Positions 1 to 7,414 of a stretch of DNA of 12,081 bases are shown piece after piece (the first letter of the stretch is position 1; each line of letters begins with the position of its first letter). The notes below the pieces were generated by a model. It worked only from the letters and a program-made list of their open reading frames with translations, searched no databases and was not told the DNA's origin. The stretch lies in NCBI GenBank assembly GCA_007136165.1, contig SLHK01000142.1:1-12081 (forward strand), written 5' to 3'. The translations under genes and the position numbers were made by a program. The stretch comes from Syntrophomonadaceae bacterium (GTDB lineage: Bacteria > Bacillota > Dethiobacteria > PWVN01).

Positions 1-17
1 CCCCCGCCGCCGTTCTG

Positions 18-43
18 CGGCCGTAAAAACTGGCTTACGGCCG
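18..43 (-). terminator. Inverted repeat after codY, possible weak terminator
   Basis: Two perfectly complementary 9-base arms (18-26 and 35-43, CGGCCGTAA / TTACGGCCG) flank an 8-base loop. The hairpin starts 6 bases past the codY stop codon. Its GC-rich base would make a stable RNA hairpin. No T-run follows on the minus strand, so it is not a canonical intrinsic terminator. It could be a weak terminator, a 3' stabilising hairpin or an operator for the gene beyond the window edge. The remaining bases 1-17 show nothing recognisable. Confidence 0.35.
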
Positions 44-48
44 GCTTC

Positions 49-837
49 TCAGCGTCCTGTCTTCTTATCCAACTCCTCCAGGAGGTAGGGGTTCAATACC
101 TTGATATAGGTCCCTTTCATGCCCAGGGAGCGGGACTCGATGACACCGGCGCTTTCGAATTTCCTGAGGGCGTTGACAATGACGGAACGGGTAATGCCCA
201 GCTGGTCCGCAATCTTGCTGGCCACCAGGAGGCCTTCCTCCCCCTTCAGCTCCTCAAATATATGCTCCACCGCTTCCAGTTCCGAGTAAGACAGGGTGCC
301 GATGGCCAGCTGGACCACCGCCTTGTTGCGGGCTTCCTCTTCGATCTGCTCCGCCTTGGAGCGGAGGATCTCCATACCCACCACTGTGGCCCCCGTCTCG
401 CCCAGAATCATGTCTTCATCGGTAAACTCTTCGGCAAAACGGGCCAAAAGAAGGGTGCCCAGCCGCTTTCCCCCTCCCAGTATGGGGATTATGGTGGTGA
501 TCTTGTTGGTGAACAGGCATTCGTTCTGCAGGAATACGCAGGCATTGCTCTTTTGCTTCAGGTTGATGCGGGAATCGTCCTCCTTCAGGAGGAACTCGTT
601 GTATTCCTCGGGGAAATGGCCTTTGGATATTACTTCATTCAGCATCAGTTCGCACTCAAATTCCTCCACTATGGAGTGCCCGAGAATGCTTCCCTGGCGG
701 TCGGCAATGTAAATATTGGCGTGGATGACGCTTTTTAAAACATTGGCCACATCCTGAAAGTCTACGTGATGCCCCGCCGTTTTTTGCAAGATTTTATTAA
801 TAATCCGGGTTTTTTCCAATAGAGCCGTTGTAGGCAT
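49..837 (-). CDS. codY: CodY, GTP/branched-chain amino acid-sensing global repressor
   Basis: Full-length CodY of 262 residues, the usual size. This cytoplasmic dimeric DNA-binding protein represses nutrient-acquisition and stationary-phase genes while GTP and branched-chain amino acids are plentiful. Residues about 1-160 are the GAF ligand-sensing domain, starting ALLEKTRIIN and ending GATVVGMEIL. About 160-185 form the linker helix (EEEARNKAVVQ). The winged helix follows, with its helix-turn-helix at about 206-233 (ASKIADQLGITRSVIVNALR) and the family-signature tail SRSLGMKGTYIKVLN. Start: ATG at 837, with GAGGAG only a few bases upstream; the N-terminus matches known CodY proteins. It is the last gene of xerC-hslV-hslU-codY, 25 bp after hslU, with no separate promoter evident in that gap. 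Residues expected to contact isoleucine in the Bacillus protein differ here, giving a clostridial-like pocket. Identity is very secure; effector preference is not. Confidence 0.98.
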   Translation of the reverse strand: MPTTALLEKTRIINKILQKTAGHHVDFQDVANVLKSVIHANIYIADRQGSILGHSIVEEFECELMLNEVISKGHFPEEYNEFLLKEDDSRINLKQKSNACVFLQNECLFTNKITTIIPILGGGKRLGTLLLARFAEEFTDEDMILGETGATVVGMEILRSKAEQIEEEARNKAVVQLAIGTLSYSELEAVEHIFEELKGEEGLLVASKIADQLGITRSVIVNALRKFESAGVIESRSLGMKGTYIKVLNPYLLEELDKKTGR

Positions 838-862
838 GAACTCCTCATCCTCTCTATGTTAT

Positions 863-2275
863 TTACAGGATAAACCTGCTGAGGTCTTTGTCCACCATGA
901 CACCTTCTAACTTATTCTTTACATATTCAGCATCAATAATAACCTTTTTTACCAAATCTTCCGGCGCATTGAAGGATACTTCTTCAAGAACTTTCTCCAG
1001 AATCGTGTGAAGCCTGCGAGCACCTATGTTTTCCATCTCTTCATTCAAAATACACGCCGTACGCGCCACCTCCGTTATAGCATTCCGGGCAAACTTTACT
1101 TCAATCCCTTCAGTTTCCAAGAGGGATATGTATTGTTTTATCAGAGCATTTTGAGGCTCTGTTAAAATCCGGGCAAAGTCTTCTTCCGTAAGGCTCTCCA
1201 GCTCCACCCGCAGGGGGAACCTTCCCTGCAGCTCGGGGATTAAGTCCGAGGGGCTGGACACGTGGAAAGCCCCGGCGGCAATGAAAAGCATGTAATCCGT
1301 TTTGACGGGGCCGTACTTGGTCATGACGGTGGCCCCCTCCACGATGGGGAGAATATCCCGCTGCACCCCTTCCCGGGAGACATCGGGCCCCCCGCCCCGG
1401 TAGTCCTTCCCTGCCACCTTGTCGATCTCATCGATGAAGACGATACCGCTGTTTTCCGCCAGTTCGACGGCTTCATTTACGGCCTCGTCCATATCCACAA
1501 ATTTTTGGGCCTCCTGCTGCTGCAGGATCTTCCGGGCCATGCTTATGGGCACCTTCCGCTTCCTGGTCTTTTTGGGAAGTATGTTCCCCAGGATGTCGCT
1601 GAAGTTAAAACCCAGTTCCTCCATACCCTGGCCCTGGAAGGCATCCATCATGGGGCCCGCTGTCTTGTCCTCAACTTCAATCTCCACCGTCCTTTTTTCC
1701 AAATCTCCCGCCCTCAGGCGGCACAGAATCAGTTCTCTTTCCTTGAGGGCATTGCTGTAGCGGGCCTCAAAGTCTGAGGAATCCTTCTCCTTATGCTCGT
1801 CCCCGGCAGGAAAGAACATGCTCATGGGGCTTTGGCCTTCCCTCTTCTTCCGGGGCAGCGGGGCCAGGAGGTCCAAAAGACGCTCCTCCGCCGCCCGGGC
1901 CGCTTTGTCCTGAACGGCCTGGAGCTTTTGCTCCTTAACTATGCGGATGGCAGTTTCCGTTAAGTCCCGGACGATGCTGTCCACGTCCCTGCCCACATAC
2001 CCCACTTCCGTAAACTTGGTGGCTTCCACCTTGACAAAGGGGGCGTTGACCAGTTTTGCCAGCCGCCGGGCAATTTCCGTCTTGCCCACCCCGGTGGGGC
2101 CCATCATGATGATGTTTTTGGGCATGACTTCTTCCCGCAGCTCCGGGGGCAGCTGCTGGCGCCGGAAACGGTTTCTCAGGGCAATGGCCACGCTCTTCTT
2201 GGCATCTTTTTGCCCTATTATGTATTTATCCAGTTCTGCCACGACTTCCCGGGGTGTAAGTTCTTTGTAGGTCAT
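863..2275 (-). CDS. hslU: HslU (ClpY), AAA+ unfoldase of the HslUV protease
   Basis: Complete 470-residue HslU. The hexameric cytoplasmic ATPase unfolds substrates and threads them into the HslV chamber. Visible motifs: Walker A GPTGVGKT at 59-66, pore loop GYVG at 92-95, the intermediate I domain from roughly 110 to 245, Walker B VFIDEID at 279-285, arginine-finger region LQGRFPLR near 349-356 and sensor 2 GARRL at 418-422. The extreme C-terminus DLSRFIL is the tail that docks into HslV and activates it, so the protein looks intact. Start: ATG at 2275 with an AGGAGG ribosome binding site overlapping the hslV stop codon; the genes are 8 bp apart, which suggests translational coupling. The last third of the gene (about 870-1200) is clearly richer in AT than the rest, with no break in reading frame or motif order. 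In B. subtilis this gene is clpY. Confidence 0.98.
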   Translation of the reverse strand: MTYKELTPREVVAELDKYIIGQKDAKKSVAIALRNRFRRQQLPPELREEVMPKNIIMMGPTGVGKTEIARRLAKLVNAPFVKVEATKFTEVGYVGRDVDSIVRDLTETAIRIVKEQKLQAVQDKAARAAEERLLDLLAPLPRKKREGQSPMSMFFPAGDEHKEKDSSDFEARYSNALKERELILCRLRAGDLEKRTVEIEVEDKTAGPMMDAFQGQGMEELGFNFSDILGNILPKKTRKRKVPISMARKILQQQEAQKFVDMDEAVNEAVELAENSGIVFIDEIDKVAGKDYRGGGPDVSREGVQRDILPIVEGATVMTKYGPVKTDYMLFIAAGAFHVSSPSDLIPELQGRFPLRVELESLTEEDFARILTEPQNALIKQYISLLETEGIEVKFARNAITEVARTACILNEEMENIGARRLHTILEKVLEEVSFNAPEDLVKKVIIDAEYVKNKLEGVMVDKDLSRFIL

Positions 2276-2283
2276 AATTCCTC

Positions 2284-2838
2284 CTAGGCCTGCCCCTCAT
2301 CTTCCAGGGATAAATCCTCCACCACTATCTCCCGGTTGGTGTACACGCAGATGTCGGCGGCAATTTCCAGGGCTGTGCGAACCGTATCCCCCGGTGGCAG
2401 GGCTGTCTCTTTAAGGAGGGCCCGGCCTGCCGCCAGGGCGTAGGACCCGCCGGAACCGATGGCGGCAATACCGTCATCGGGTTCGATAACCTCCCCGGTA
2501 CCGGAAAGGACCAGGAGCCCGTCTTTCCCCAGGACCAGCAGCAGCGCTTCCAGCCTGCGCAGCATCCGGTCCGTCCGCCATTCTTTGGTCAGCTCCACCG
2601 CCGCCTTCCTCAGGTTCCCATGATATTTTTCCAGGTAATCCTCGAACTTCTCAAAGAGGGTTAAGGCGTCGGCCACCGAACCGGCAAACCCCACTATGAC
2701 CTGGCCGCGGAAAATCTTTCTCACCTTCCGGGCCTTGTGCTTCATGATAACATTGCCGCTGAAGGTCACCTGGCCATCTCCGGCCATGGCCCCCTGCCCA
2801 TTTTTGTGGACGGCGACAATGGTTGTCCCTGTGAACAC
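2284..2838 (-). CDS. hslV: HslV (ClpQ), N-terminal nucleophile protease subunit
   Basis: Proteolytic partner of HslU, 184 residues, normal length. HslV forms a double hexamer that hydrolyses peptide bonds with an N-terminal nucleophile. The family start TTIVAV appears at residues 5-10, so the predicted nucleophile is Thr5 behind a short MFTG leader. Asp21 (AGDGQ), the lysine of ARKVRK (Lys38) and IGSGGSYALAAGRAL correspond to catalytic and structural positions of the family. The conserved blocks VGFAGSVADALTLFEKFE and EWRTDRMLRRLEALL are present. Start: GTG at 2838, the only sensible initiation codon, preceded by AAAGGGTGG about 6 bases upstream within the 15-bp gap after xerC. The gene keeps Thr like the E. 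coli enzyme, while B. subtilis ClpQ is known for an N-terminal serine. Removal of the four leading residues must be assumed for activity. Confidence 0.97.
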   Translation of the reverse strand: MFTGTTIVAVHKNGQGAMAGDGQVTFSGNVIMKHKARKVRKIFRGQVIVGFAGSVADALTLFEKFEDYLEKYHGNLRKAAVELTKEWRTDRMLRRLEALLLVLGKDGLLVLSGTGEVIEPDDGIAAIGSGGSYALAAGRALLKETALPPGDTVRTALEIAADICVYTNREIVVEDLSLEDEGQA

Positions 2839-2853
2839 TGAAAACCACCCTTT

Positions 2854-3753
2854 CTATGCCCTGGGATGAGCCTGCCGGTAAACCTCTTTCAGCCGCTCCC
2901 GGCTCACGTGGGTGTAAATCTGGGTCGAGGACACATTCCCGTGCCCTAAGAGCTCCTGGACGCTGCGCAGGTCAGCCCCGGCGTTCAGCAGGTGGGTGGC
3001 AAAGGAATGGCGCAGGACGTGGGGGCTTATCTTATGGGTGAGCCCCGCCTTGTGCACGTACTTGTCCAGGATGCGGCGCACACTCCGGTCCGACAACCGC
3101 CCCCCAAACCGGTTCAAAAAGAGGGCGGGAAAGTCCGGGTCAGCGTCCTTCCTGCAGGCCAAGAGCTCCCGGCGCCCCCCCTCCAGGTAGGCCTTGAGGC
3201 TTTGGGCGGCAAAGTTTCCAAAGGGGGCCAGCCTTTCCTTCCCTCCCTTGCCGTAGACCAGCAGCAGCCGGCCGTCAAAATCAATGCTGCCGGTTTTCAA
3301 AGCCACCAGTTCACCCACTCTGATCCCCGTGGCATAGAGAAGCTCCAGGATGGCCCTGTCCCGGGCAACCAGGGGGGAATCCCCCGAAGGGGCCGACAGC
3401 AGGGCCAGCATTTCCGAAAAATATAAAAAATGCGGCAACCTTTTGCCTTGCCGGGGCGTGGACACAACGCTGAAGGTATTGGTCGTAAGTATTTTTTCCC
3501 TGTGTAAATACCGCAAGAAAGTCCGTAAGGCCGATAATTTCCTGCCAATGGTGACCCGGCGCAAACCGTCGGCATGCAGGGCCGCCAGGTAATGCCTGAG
3601 GGTCAAGTAGTCCGTGTCGGACAATGCCCTCTTATGGTGCTGGAGAAAGTCGAGAAATTGTCCGATATCCTTATCGTAAGCTGCAATGGTTTTGGTCGAA
3701 TAGTTTTTCTCGATTTCCAGGTATTTGAGGAAATATGCCTGATATTGCCGCAA
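2854..3753 (-). CDS. xerC: XerC/CodV-type tyrosine site-specific recombinase
   Basis: A 299-residue tyrosine recombinase of the XerC/D family. It most likely acts with a XerD partner at the dif site to resolve chromosome dimers. The N-terminal SAM-like core-binding domain spans about 1-90 (YLKYLEIEKNYS-type start; ALRTFLRYLHRE). The catalytic domain has all expected residues: Arg145 in ATGIRVGEL, Lys169 in YGKGGKER, His245 and Arg248 in SPHVLRHSFATHLL, His271 in LGHGNVSST and the nucleophile Tyr280 in TQIYTHVS. Start: TTG at 3753; an in-frame stop lies nine codons upstream with no ATG between, and AGGAAGAAGG sits about 7 bases before it. Position between trmFO and hslV matches B. subtilis codV, which argues for the housekeeping XerC rather than a phage or integron integrase. 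No att sites or cargo are visible. Confidence 0.95.
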   Translation of the reverse strand: MRQYQAYFLKYLEIEKNYSTKTIAAYDKDIGQFLDFLQHHKRALSDTDYLTLRHYLAALHADGLRRVTIGRKLSALRTFLRYLHREKILTTNTFSVVSTPRQGKRLPHFLYFSEMLALLSAPSGDSPLVARDRAILELLYATGIRVGELVALKTGSIDFDGRLLLVYGKGGKERLAPFGNFAAQSLKAYLEGGRRELLACRKDADPDFPALFLNRFGGRLSDRSVRRILDKYVHKAGLTHKISPHVLRHSFATHLLNAGADLRSVQELLGHGNVSSTQIYTHVSRERLKEVYRQAHPRA

Positions 3754-3774
3754 TACCGCACCTTCTTCCTGTCC

Positions 3775-3803
3775 ATATTAACATATGCAGGTATCATATG
3801 CAA
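3775..3803 (-). promoter_or_regulatory. Candidate sigma-A promoter for xerC-hslV-hslU-codY
   Basis: The 71-bp gap between trmFO and xerC is strikingly AT-rich against its GC-rich surroundings. On the minus strand it contains TTGCAT (3803-3798), a 17-bp spacer and TAATAT (3780-3775). The predicted start of transcription falls about 15 bases before the TTG start codon of xerC, leaving room for its ribosome binding site. The boxes match the consensus only partly (three and four of six). The correct spacing and location are the main support. No terminator follows trmFO, so read-through from upstream is also likely. Confidence 0.42.
3782..3801 (-). repeat. 7-bp direct repeat GCATATG in the xerC promoter region
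   Basis: GCATATG occurs twice on the minus strand (3801-3795 and 3788-3782), 13 bp apart. Each copy contains the self-complementary CATATG. Both lie within the putative spacer between the -35 and -10 boxes, where a bound regulator could block polymerase. It could equally be chance in a short AT-rich stretch. Confidence 0.3.
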
Positions 3804-3824
3804 GTTATGGGGCTTTTAATTTAA

Positions 3825-5138
3825 CTAAAAATTCAGTAAATCATCCCTGAATTTTTCCAGGGCAGCCAGGGAGCGTTGGGCCAGCTCCCCGTTTCGCTGC
3901 TTCCGGTTTTTTACCCGCCTGTCCAGGGGGGGCAGCAGGCCGAAATTGGCCTTCATGGGCTGAAAGTTTCCCGCCGGTGCCGTGGCAATATACCGGGACA
4001 AAGCCCCCAGGACCGTTTCGGCGGGAAAGACCAGGGGCTCTTTGCCTCTAAGGCGGCGGGCGGCGTTGATACCCGCCACCAGCCCGCTGCCTGCCGATTC
4101 CACATAACCCTCCACGCCGGTAAGCTGCCCGGCAAAAAAGAGGCCTTCCCTCCCCCGCCTCTGGTAGGTGGGTTCCAGGAGTTTGGGGCTGTTGATAAAG
4201 GTGTTCCGGTGCATGACCCCCAGCCGCAGAAATACGGCGCCCTTCAGGGCGGGAATTAAGGAAAATATGCGCTTCTGTTCCGGCCAGGAAAGGCTGGTCT
4301 GAAACCCCACCAGGTTTAACAGGCGCCCCTCCCGGTCCTCCTTCCGCAGCTGGACCACGGCAAAGGGCCGCTCCCCCGTGTTGGGGTCTTTAAGGCCCAC
4401 GGGCTTCATAGGCCCGTGCAGCAGGGTCTGGTACCCCCGCTTAGCCAGGCTTTCCACGGGCATGCACCCCTCGAAGAGGGCCTGGTCTTCGTATTCCCGG
4501 GGCTTGTGGGTTTCCCCGGCCACCAGGGCTTCGTAAAAAACCCGGTATTCATCCTCCGTCAGGGGGCAGTTTAAGTAGTCCGCCTCCCCCTTGTCATAGC
4601 GGGAAGCCCAGAAGGCTTTCTGTAAGTCCACCGTTTCCCCGTCCACGATGGGGGCTGCCGCATCATAAAAATACAAATGCCCGCTGCCCGTCTCTTCCTG
4701 AAGGGCCCGGGCCAGGGAGGGGGAAGTCAGGGGGCCTGTGGCAATGACCCAGAGGCCCTCCCCGGGAATTTCCGCCACCTCTTGCCGGATGACTTCCACC
4801 AGGGGGTGGCCCGCCAATGACGAAGTTATTTCCCGGGAAAAGAGGTGCCGGTCCACCGCCAGGGCGCCGCCGGCGGGAACCCGATGCCGGTCCGCCGCCG
4901 CCAGGACCAGGGACTCCAAACGCCTCATCTCTTCTTTTAAAAGCCCCACGGCATTTTCCAGGGAGTCGGAGCGCAGGGAGTTGCTGCACACCAGTTCCGC
5001 CAGGTCCTGCGTGTGATGGGCGGGAGTTGCCCTGTCAGGGCGCATTTCGAAAAGGCGAACCCTGACGCCCCTTTGGGCGGCCTGCCAGGCGGCCTCCGCC
5101 CCGGCCAGCCCCCCTCCGGCAATGTTTAGGACTTCCAT
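3825..5138 (-). CDS. trmFO: TrmFO, folate-dependent tRNA (uracil-54 C5) methyltransferase
   Basis: A 437-residue flavoprotein that makes ribothymidine-54 in the T-loop of tRNAs, using methylene-tetrahydrofolate as carbon donor and FADH2/NAD(P)H as reductant. The FAD-binding Rossmann motif is at 8-16 (GGGLAGAEA), followed by FEMRP. The conserved block LVCSNSLRSDS holds Cys51, and EGCMPVESLAKRG holds Cys225; these correspond to the two functionally important cysteines of the family. The closing flavin-binding segment is FFAGQLTGVEGYVESAGSGL at roughly 345-365. Start: ATG at 5138 with GGGAGG about 8 bases upstream. It sits 112 bp after topA and 71 bp before xerC, the standard Firmicute location of the gene formerly called gid. 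No truncation or missing motif is seen. Confidence 0.97.
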   Translation of the reverse strand: MEVLNIAGGGLAGAEAAWQAAQRGVRVRLFEMRPDRATPAHHTQDLAELVCSNSLRSDSLENAVGLLKEEMRRLESLVLAAADRHRVPAGGALAVDRHLFSREITSSLAGHPLVEVIRQEVAEIPGEGLWVIATGPLTSPSLARALQEETGSGHLYFYDAAAPIVDGETVDLQKAFWASRYDKGEADYLNCPLTEDEYRVFYEALVAGETHKPREYEDQALFEGCMPVESLAKRGYQTLLHGPMKPVGLKDPNTGERPFAVVQLRKEDREGRLLNLVGFQTSLSWPEQKRIFSLIPALKGAVFLRLGVMHRNTFINSPKLLEPTYQRRGREGLFFAGQLTGVEGYVESAGSGLVAGINAARRLRGKEPLVFPAETVLGALSRYIATAPAGNFQPMKANFGLLPPLDRRVKNRKQRNGELAQRSLAALEKFRDDLLNF

Positions 5139-5210
5139 ATTATTTGCCTCCCTCCCCCCGGGGCTTTCTTGCTAAACTTTTGCCTCTTCCTTCGCCCCGC
5201 ATGGCTGATT

Positions 5211-5251
5211 TTCTCAGAGAACCTTCCCCATCATTGAACTTCCGGCAGTTC
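5211..5251. repeat. Two short imperfect palindromes in the topA-trmFO gap
   Basis: The 112-bp gap holds TTCTCAGAGAA (5211-5221), an odd-centred palindrome with 5-bp arms, and GAACTTCCGGCAGTTC (5236-5251), whose GAAC/GTTC ends are eight bases apart. The second abuts the topA stop codon. Neither is followed by a T-run. The first resembles a very degenerate CodY motif (10 of 15 positions on the minus strand). No convincing promoter or gene was found in this gap. Confidence 0.25.
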
Positions 5252-7365
5252 TACCTCCGGGCCGCCTTCTTGCCGCTCCTCGGCTGCTTTTCCTTTTTCG
5301 AGGGGCACTCCTTGTTGGGGCAGTCCAAAAACTTTTTCTTATTGCGCAGCCGCTTCTCCACCAGGTGGCTGCCGCACTGGGAACATTGTTCCTTTACAGG
5401 TTTATCCCAGCTGGTAAACTGGCATTCCGGATAACCGCTGCACCCGTAAAAGAGGCGGCCCTTCCTGGATTTTCGCTGTACCAGAGGCTTGCCGCACCGG
5501 GGGCAGTCGATTCCCACCTCTTTAAGAATGGGCTTGGTGAAACGGCAGTCGGGAAAACCCGGGCAGGCCAGGAATTTGCCGAACCGACCCAGCTTGTAAA
5601 CCAGGTTGCGCCCGCATTTGGGGCATTCTTCCTCGGATTCCTCGTCCTTCATTTCCACCCGGCTCATCTTCTCCGCCGCTTCCCGGACCTGCCGGTCAAA
5701 GGGGCCGTAAAACTCCTGCAAAAGGCTCAACCAGCCATAGCGGCCCTCTTCCACCTCATCCAGCTTTTCCTCCATGTTGGCGGTAAAATCCACGTCCATG
5801 ATTTCCTTGAAGTACTCCTTGAGGAGGTTGACCACGATAAAACCCAACTCCGTGGGCTTTAAGGTCCGCTTCTCCCGGATAACATACCCCCGCTGCATGA
5901 TGGTGCTGATAATATTGGCATAAGTGCTGGGCCGCCCGATGCCCTTTTCTTCCAGGGTCTTGACCAGCATGGCCTCGGTATACCGGGGCGGGGGCTGGGT
6001 GAAGTGCTGCTTGGGTACAAGTTGAAGGAGCTTCAGGGCCTGGCCGGCAGTCAGCTCCGGCAGCAGGCCGCCGTTCCCCGCCTTCTCCGTGTCCTCCCCC
6101 TCGATATACAGGGTCATAAACCCGGGGAATCTGATGCTGGAGCCGGTAGCCCTGAAATCATAAGGGCCGGCCTGGATATCCACCTTTACCGTGTCCAGCA
6201 GGGCGGATTCCATCTGGCTGGCAACGAAACGGTCCCAGATCAATTTGTAAAGCTTGAACTGGTCCTTGCTCAAAAATCCCTTTACTTTCTCGGGGGTCCT
6301 GAGGGTGGAGGTGGGCCTGACGGCCTCGTGGGCCTCCTGGGCCCCCTTCTTGGACTTGTAGTAGCGGGGCTTGGGCGGCAGGTATTCCTTGCCCACCTCA
6401 TCCCTGATATAGGCCCTGACTTCCCGGATGGACTCCTCCGACACCCGCAGGGCGTCGGTCCTCATGTAGGTGATGAGGCCTGCATGTTTTTTTCTCTCCA
6501 GGGCGATCCCTTCATAGAGCTGTTGGGCCACCCGCATGGTCTTGTTGGGAGGAAAGCCCAGCTTCCTGGCCGCCTCCTGCTGCAGGCTGCTGGTGGAAAA
6601 GGGCGGGGCGGGATTGCGCTTCTTCTGCTTCTTTTCCACTTTGAGGACGCTGAATTCCACCCCTTCCAGGTCCCCCATGATACCCTTAACCTCCTCTTCC
6701 GATTTTAAGGGTATTTTTTTCTTCTTCCTGCCGATAAACTTGGCTTCAAAGGAATTCTTTTTAAAGTCGGGGGTAAGGCCCGCCGTAAGGCTCCAGTACT
6801 CTTCCGGTTTAAAGGCACCTATTTCCTCTTCCCGCTCACAGATGAGGCGCAGCGCCACCGACTGAACCCGGCCGGCGCTCAACCCCTTCTTGACATTTTT
6901 CCACAGCAGGGGGCTGATCTTGTAGCCCACCACCCTGTCCAGAATCCGCCGGGCCTGCTGGGCGTTAACCCGGTCCTCGTCGATGGCCCGGGGCTCCTGA
7001 AAGGCCTTCTTTACCGCTTCCTTGGTTATCTCGTTAAACTCCACCCGGCAGTCGCTGCCGCAGGAAAGGTCCAGGGCTTTGGCCAGGTGCCAGCAGATGG
7101 CCTCCCCTTCCCGGTCCGGGTCCGCCGCCAGGTAGACCTGGTCCGCCTTTTTACGGGCCTTTTTCAGTTCTTTTAAAACATCCCCCTTGCCCCGGATGGT
7201 GATGTATTTCGGCTTGAAGTCGTTATCGATATCGATTCCGAACTGGCTCTTGGGCAGGTCGATTACATGTCCCACGGAGGCCTTCACGGCAAAATCGCGG
7301 CCCAGGTAACGTTTTAGCGTTTTCGCTTTCGTTGGTGATTCTACGATGACCAGCTTACTTGACAA
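5251..7365 (-). CDS. topA: DNA topoisomerase I (type IA)
   Basis: A 704-residue type IA topoisomerase that relaxes negative supercoils by transient single-strand breakage. Numbering from the chosen start: the TOPRIM domain begins LVIVESPTKAKTL with catalytic Glu9, and has DPDREGE at 82-88 for magnesium. The active-site tyrosine is Tyr300 in LITYMRTD, with Arg302 beside it. GIGRPSTYA is at about 475-483. Three C4 zinc ribbons close the protein (cysteines 581/584/601/607, 621/624/642/648, 661/664/682/687), followed by a lysine/arginine-rich tail. Start: I prefer TTG at 7365. GGAGGGG lies about 9 bases upstream and the protein then begins MSSKLVIVESP, like other TopA proteins. A TTG six codons earlier would bury that ribosome binding site inside the gene. 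An oddity is Ala-Leu after YMRTD, where Ser is usual. It is 49 bp downstream of dprA, probably in one transcript. Confidence 0.97.
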   Translation of the reverse strand: MSSKLVIVESPTKAKTLKRYLGRDFAVKASVGHVIDLPKSQFGIDIDNDFKPKYITIRGKGDVLKELKKARKKADQVYLAADPDREGEAICWHLAKALDLSCGSDCRVEFNEITKEAVKKAFQEPRAIDEDRVNAQQARRILDRVVGYKISPLLWKNVKKGLSAGRVQSVALRLICEREEEIGAFKPEEYWSLTAGLTPDFKKNSFEAKFIGRKKKKIPLKSEEEVKGIMGDLEGVEFSVLKVEKKQKKRNPAPPFSTSSLQQEAARKLGFPPNKTMRVAQQLYEGIALERKKHAGLITYMRTDALRVSEESIREVRAYIRDEVGKEYLPPKPRYYKSKKGAQEAHEAVRPTSTLRTPEKVKGFLSKDQFKLYKLIWDRFVASQMESALLDTVKVDIQAGPYDFRATGSSIRFPGFMTLYIEGEDTEKAGNGGLLPELTAGQALKLLQLVPKQHFTQPPPRYTEAMLVKTLEEKGIGRPSTYANIISTIMQRGYVIREKRTLKPTELGFIVVNLLKEYFKEIMDVDFTANMEEKLDEVEEGRYGWLSLLQEFYGPFDRQVREAAEKMSRVEMKDEESEEECPKCGRNLVYKLGRFGKFLACPGFPDCRFTKPILKEVGIDCPRCGKPLVQRKSRKGRLFYGCSGYPECQFTSWDKPVKEQCSQCGSHLVEKRLRNKKKFLDCPNKECPSKKEKQPRSGKKAARR

Positions 7366-7414
7366 TATCCAAACCCCCTCCAAAAATCCTTGCCTGGCAT
7401 TCTTACCCTATATT

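Noticed and set aside
262..738. Long open frames on the plus strand across codY, hslU, trmFO, topA, dprA and the M42 genes
   Set aside because: They lie opposite strongly conserved genes, have GC-driven low-complexity translations, lack family motifs and have no consistent ribosome binding sites.
838..862. CodY autoregulatory box or separate promoter upstream of codY
   Set aside because: The 25-bp gap has only the ribosome binding site and no AATTTTC/GAAAATT-like palindrome.
2854..3753. Tyrosine recombinase as sign of an integrated element
   Set aside because: It occupies the conserved codV position, has XerC features, and no att repeats or cargo genes are seen.
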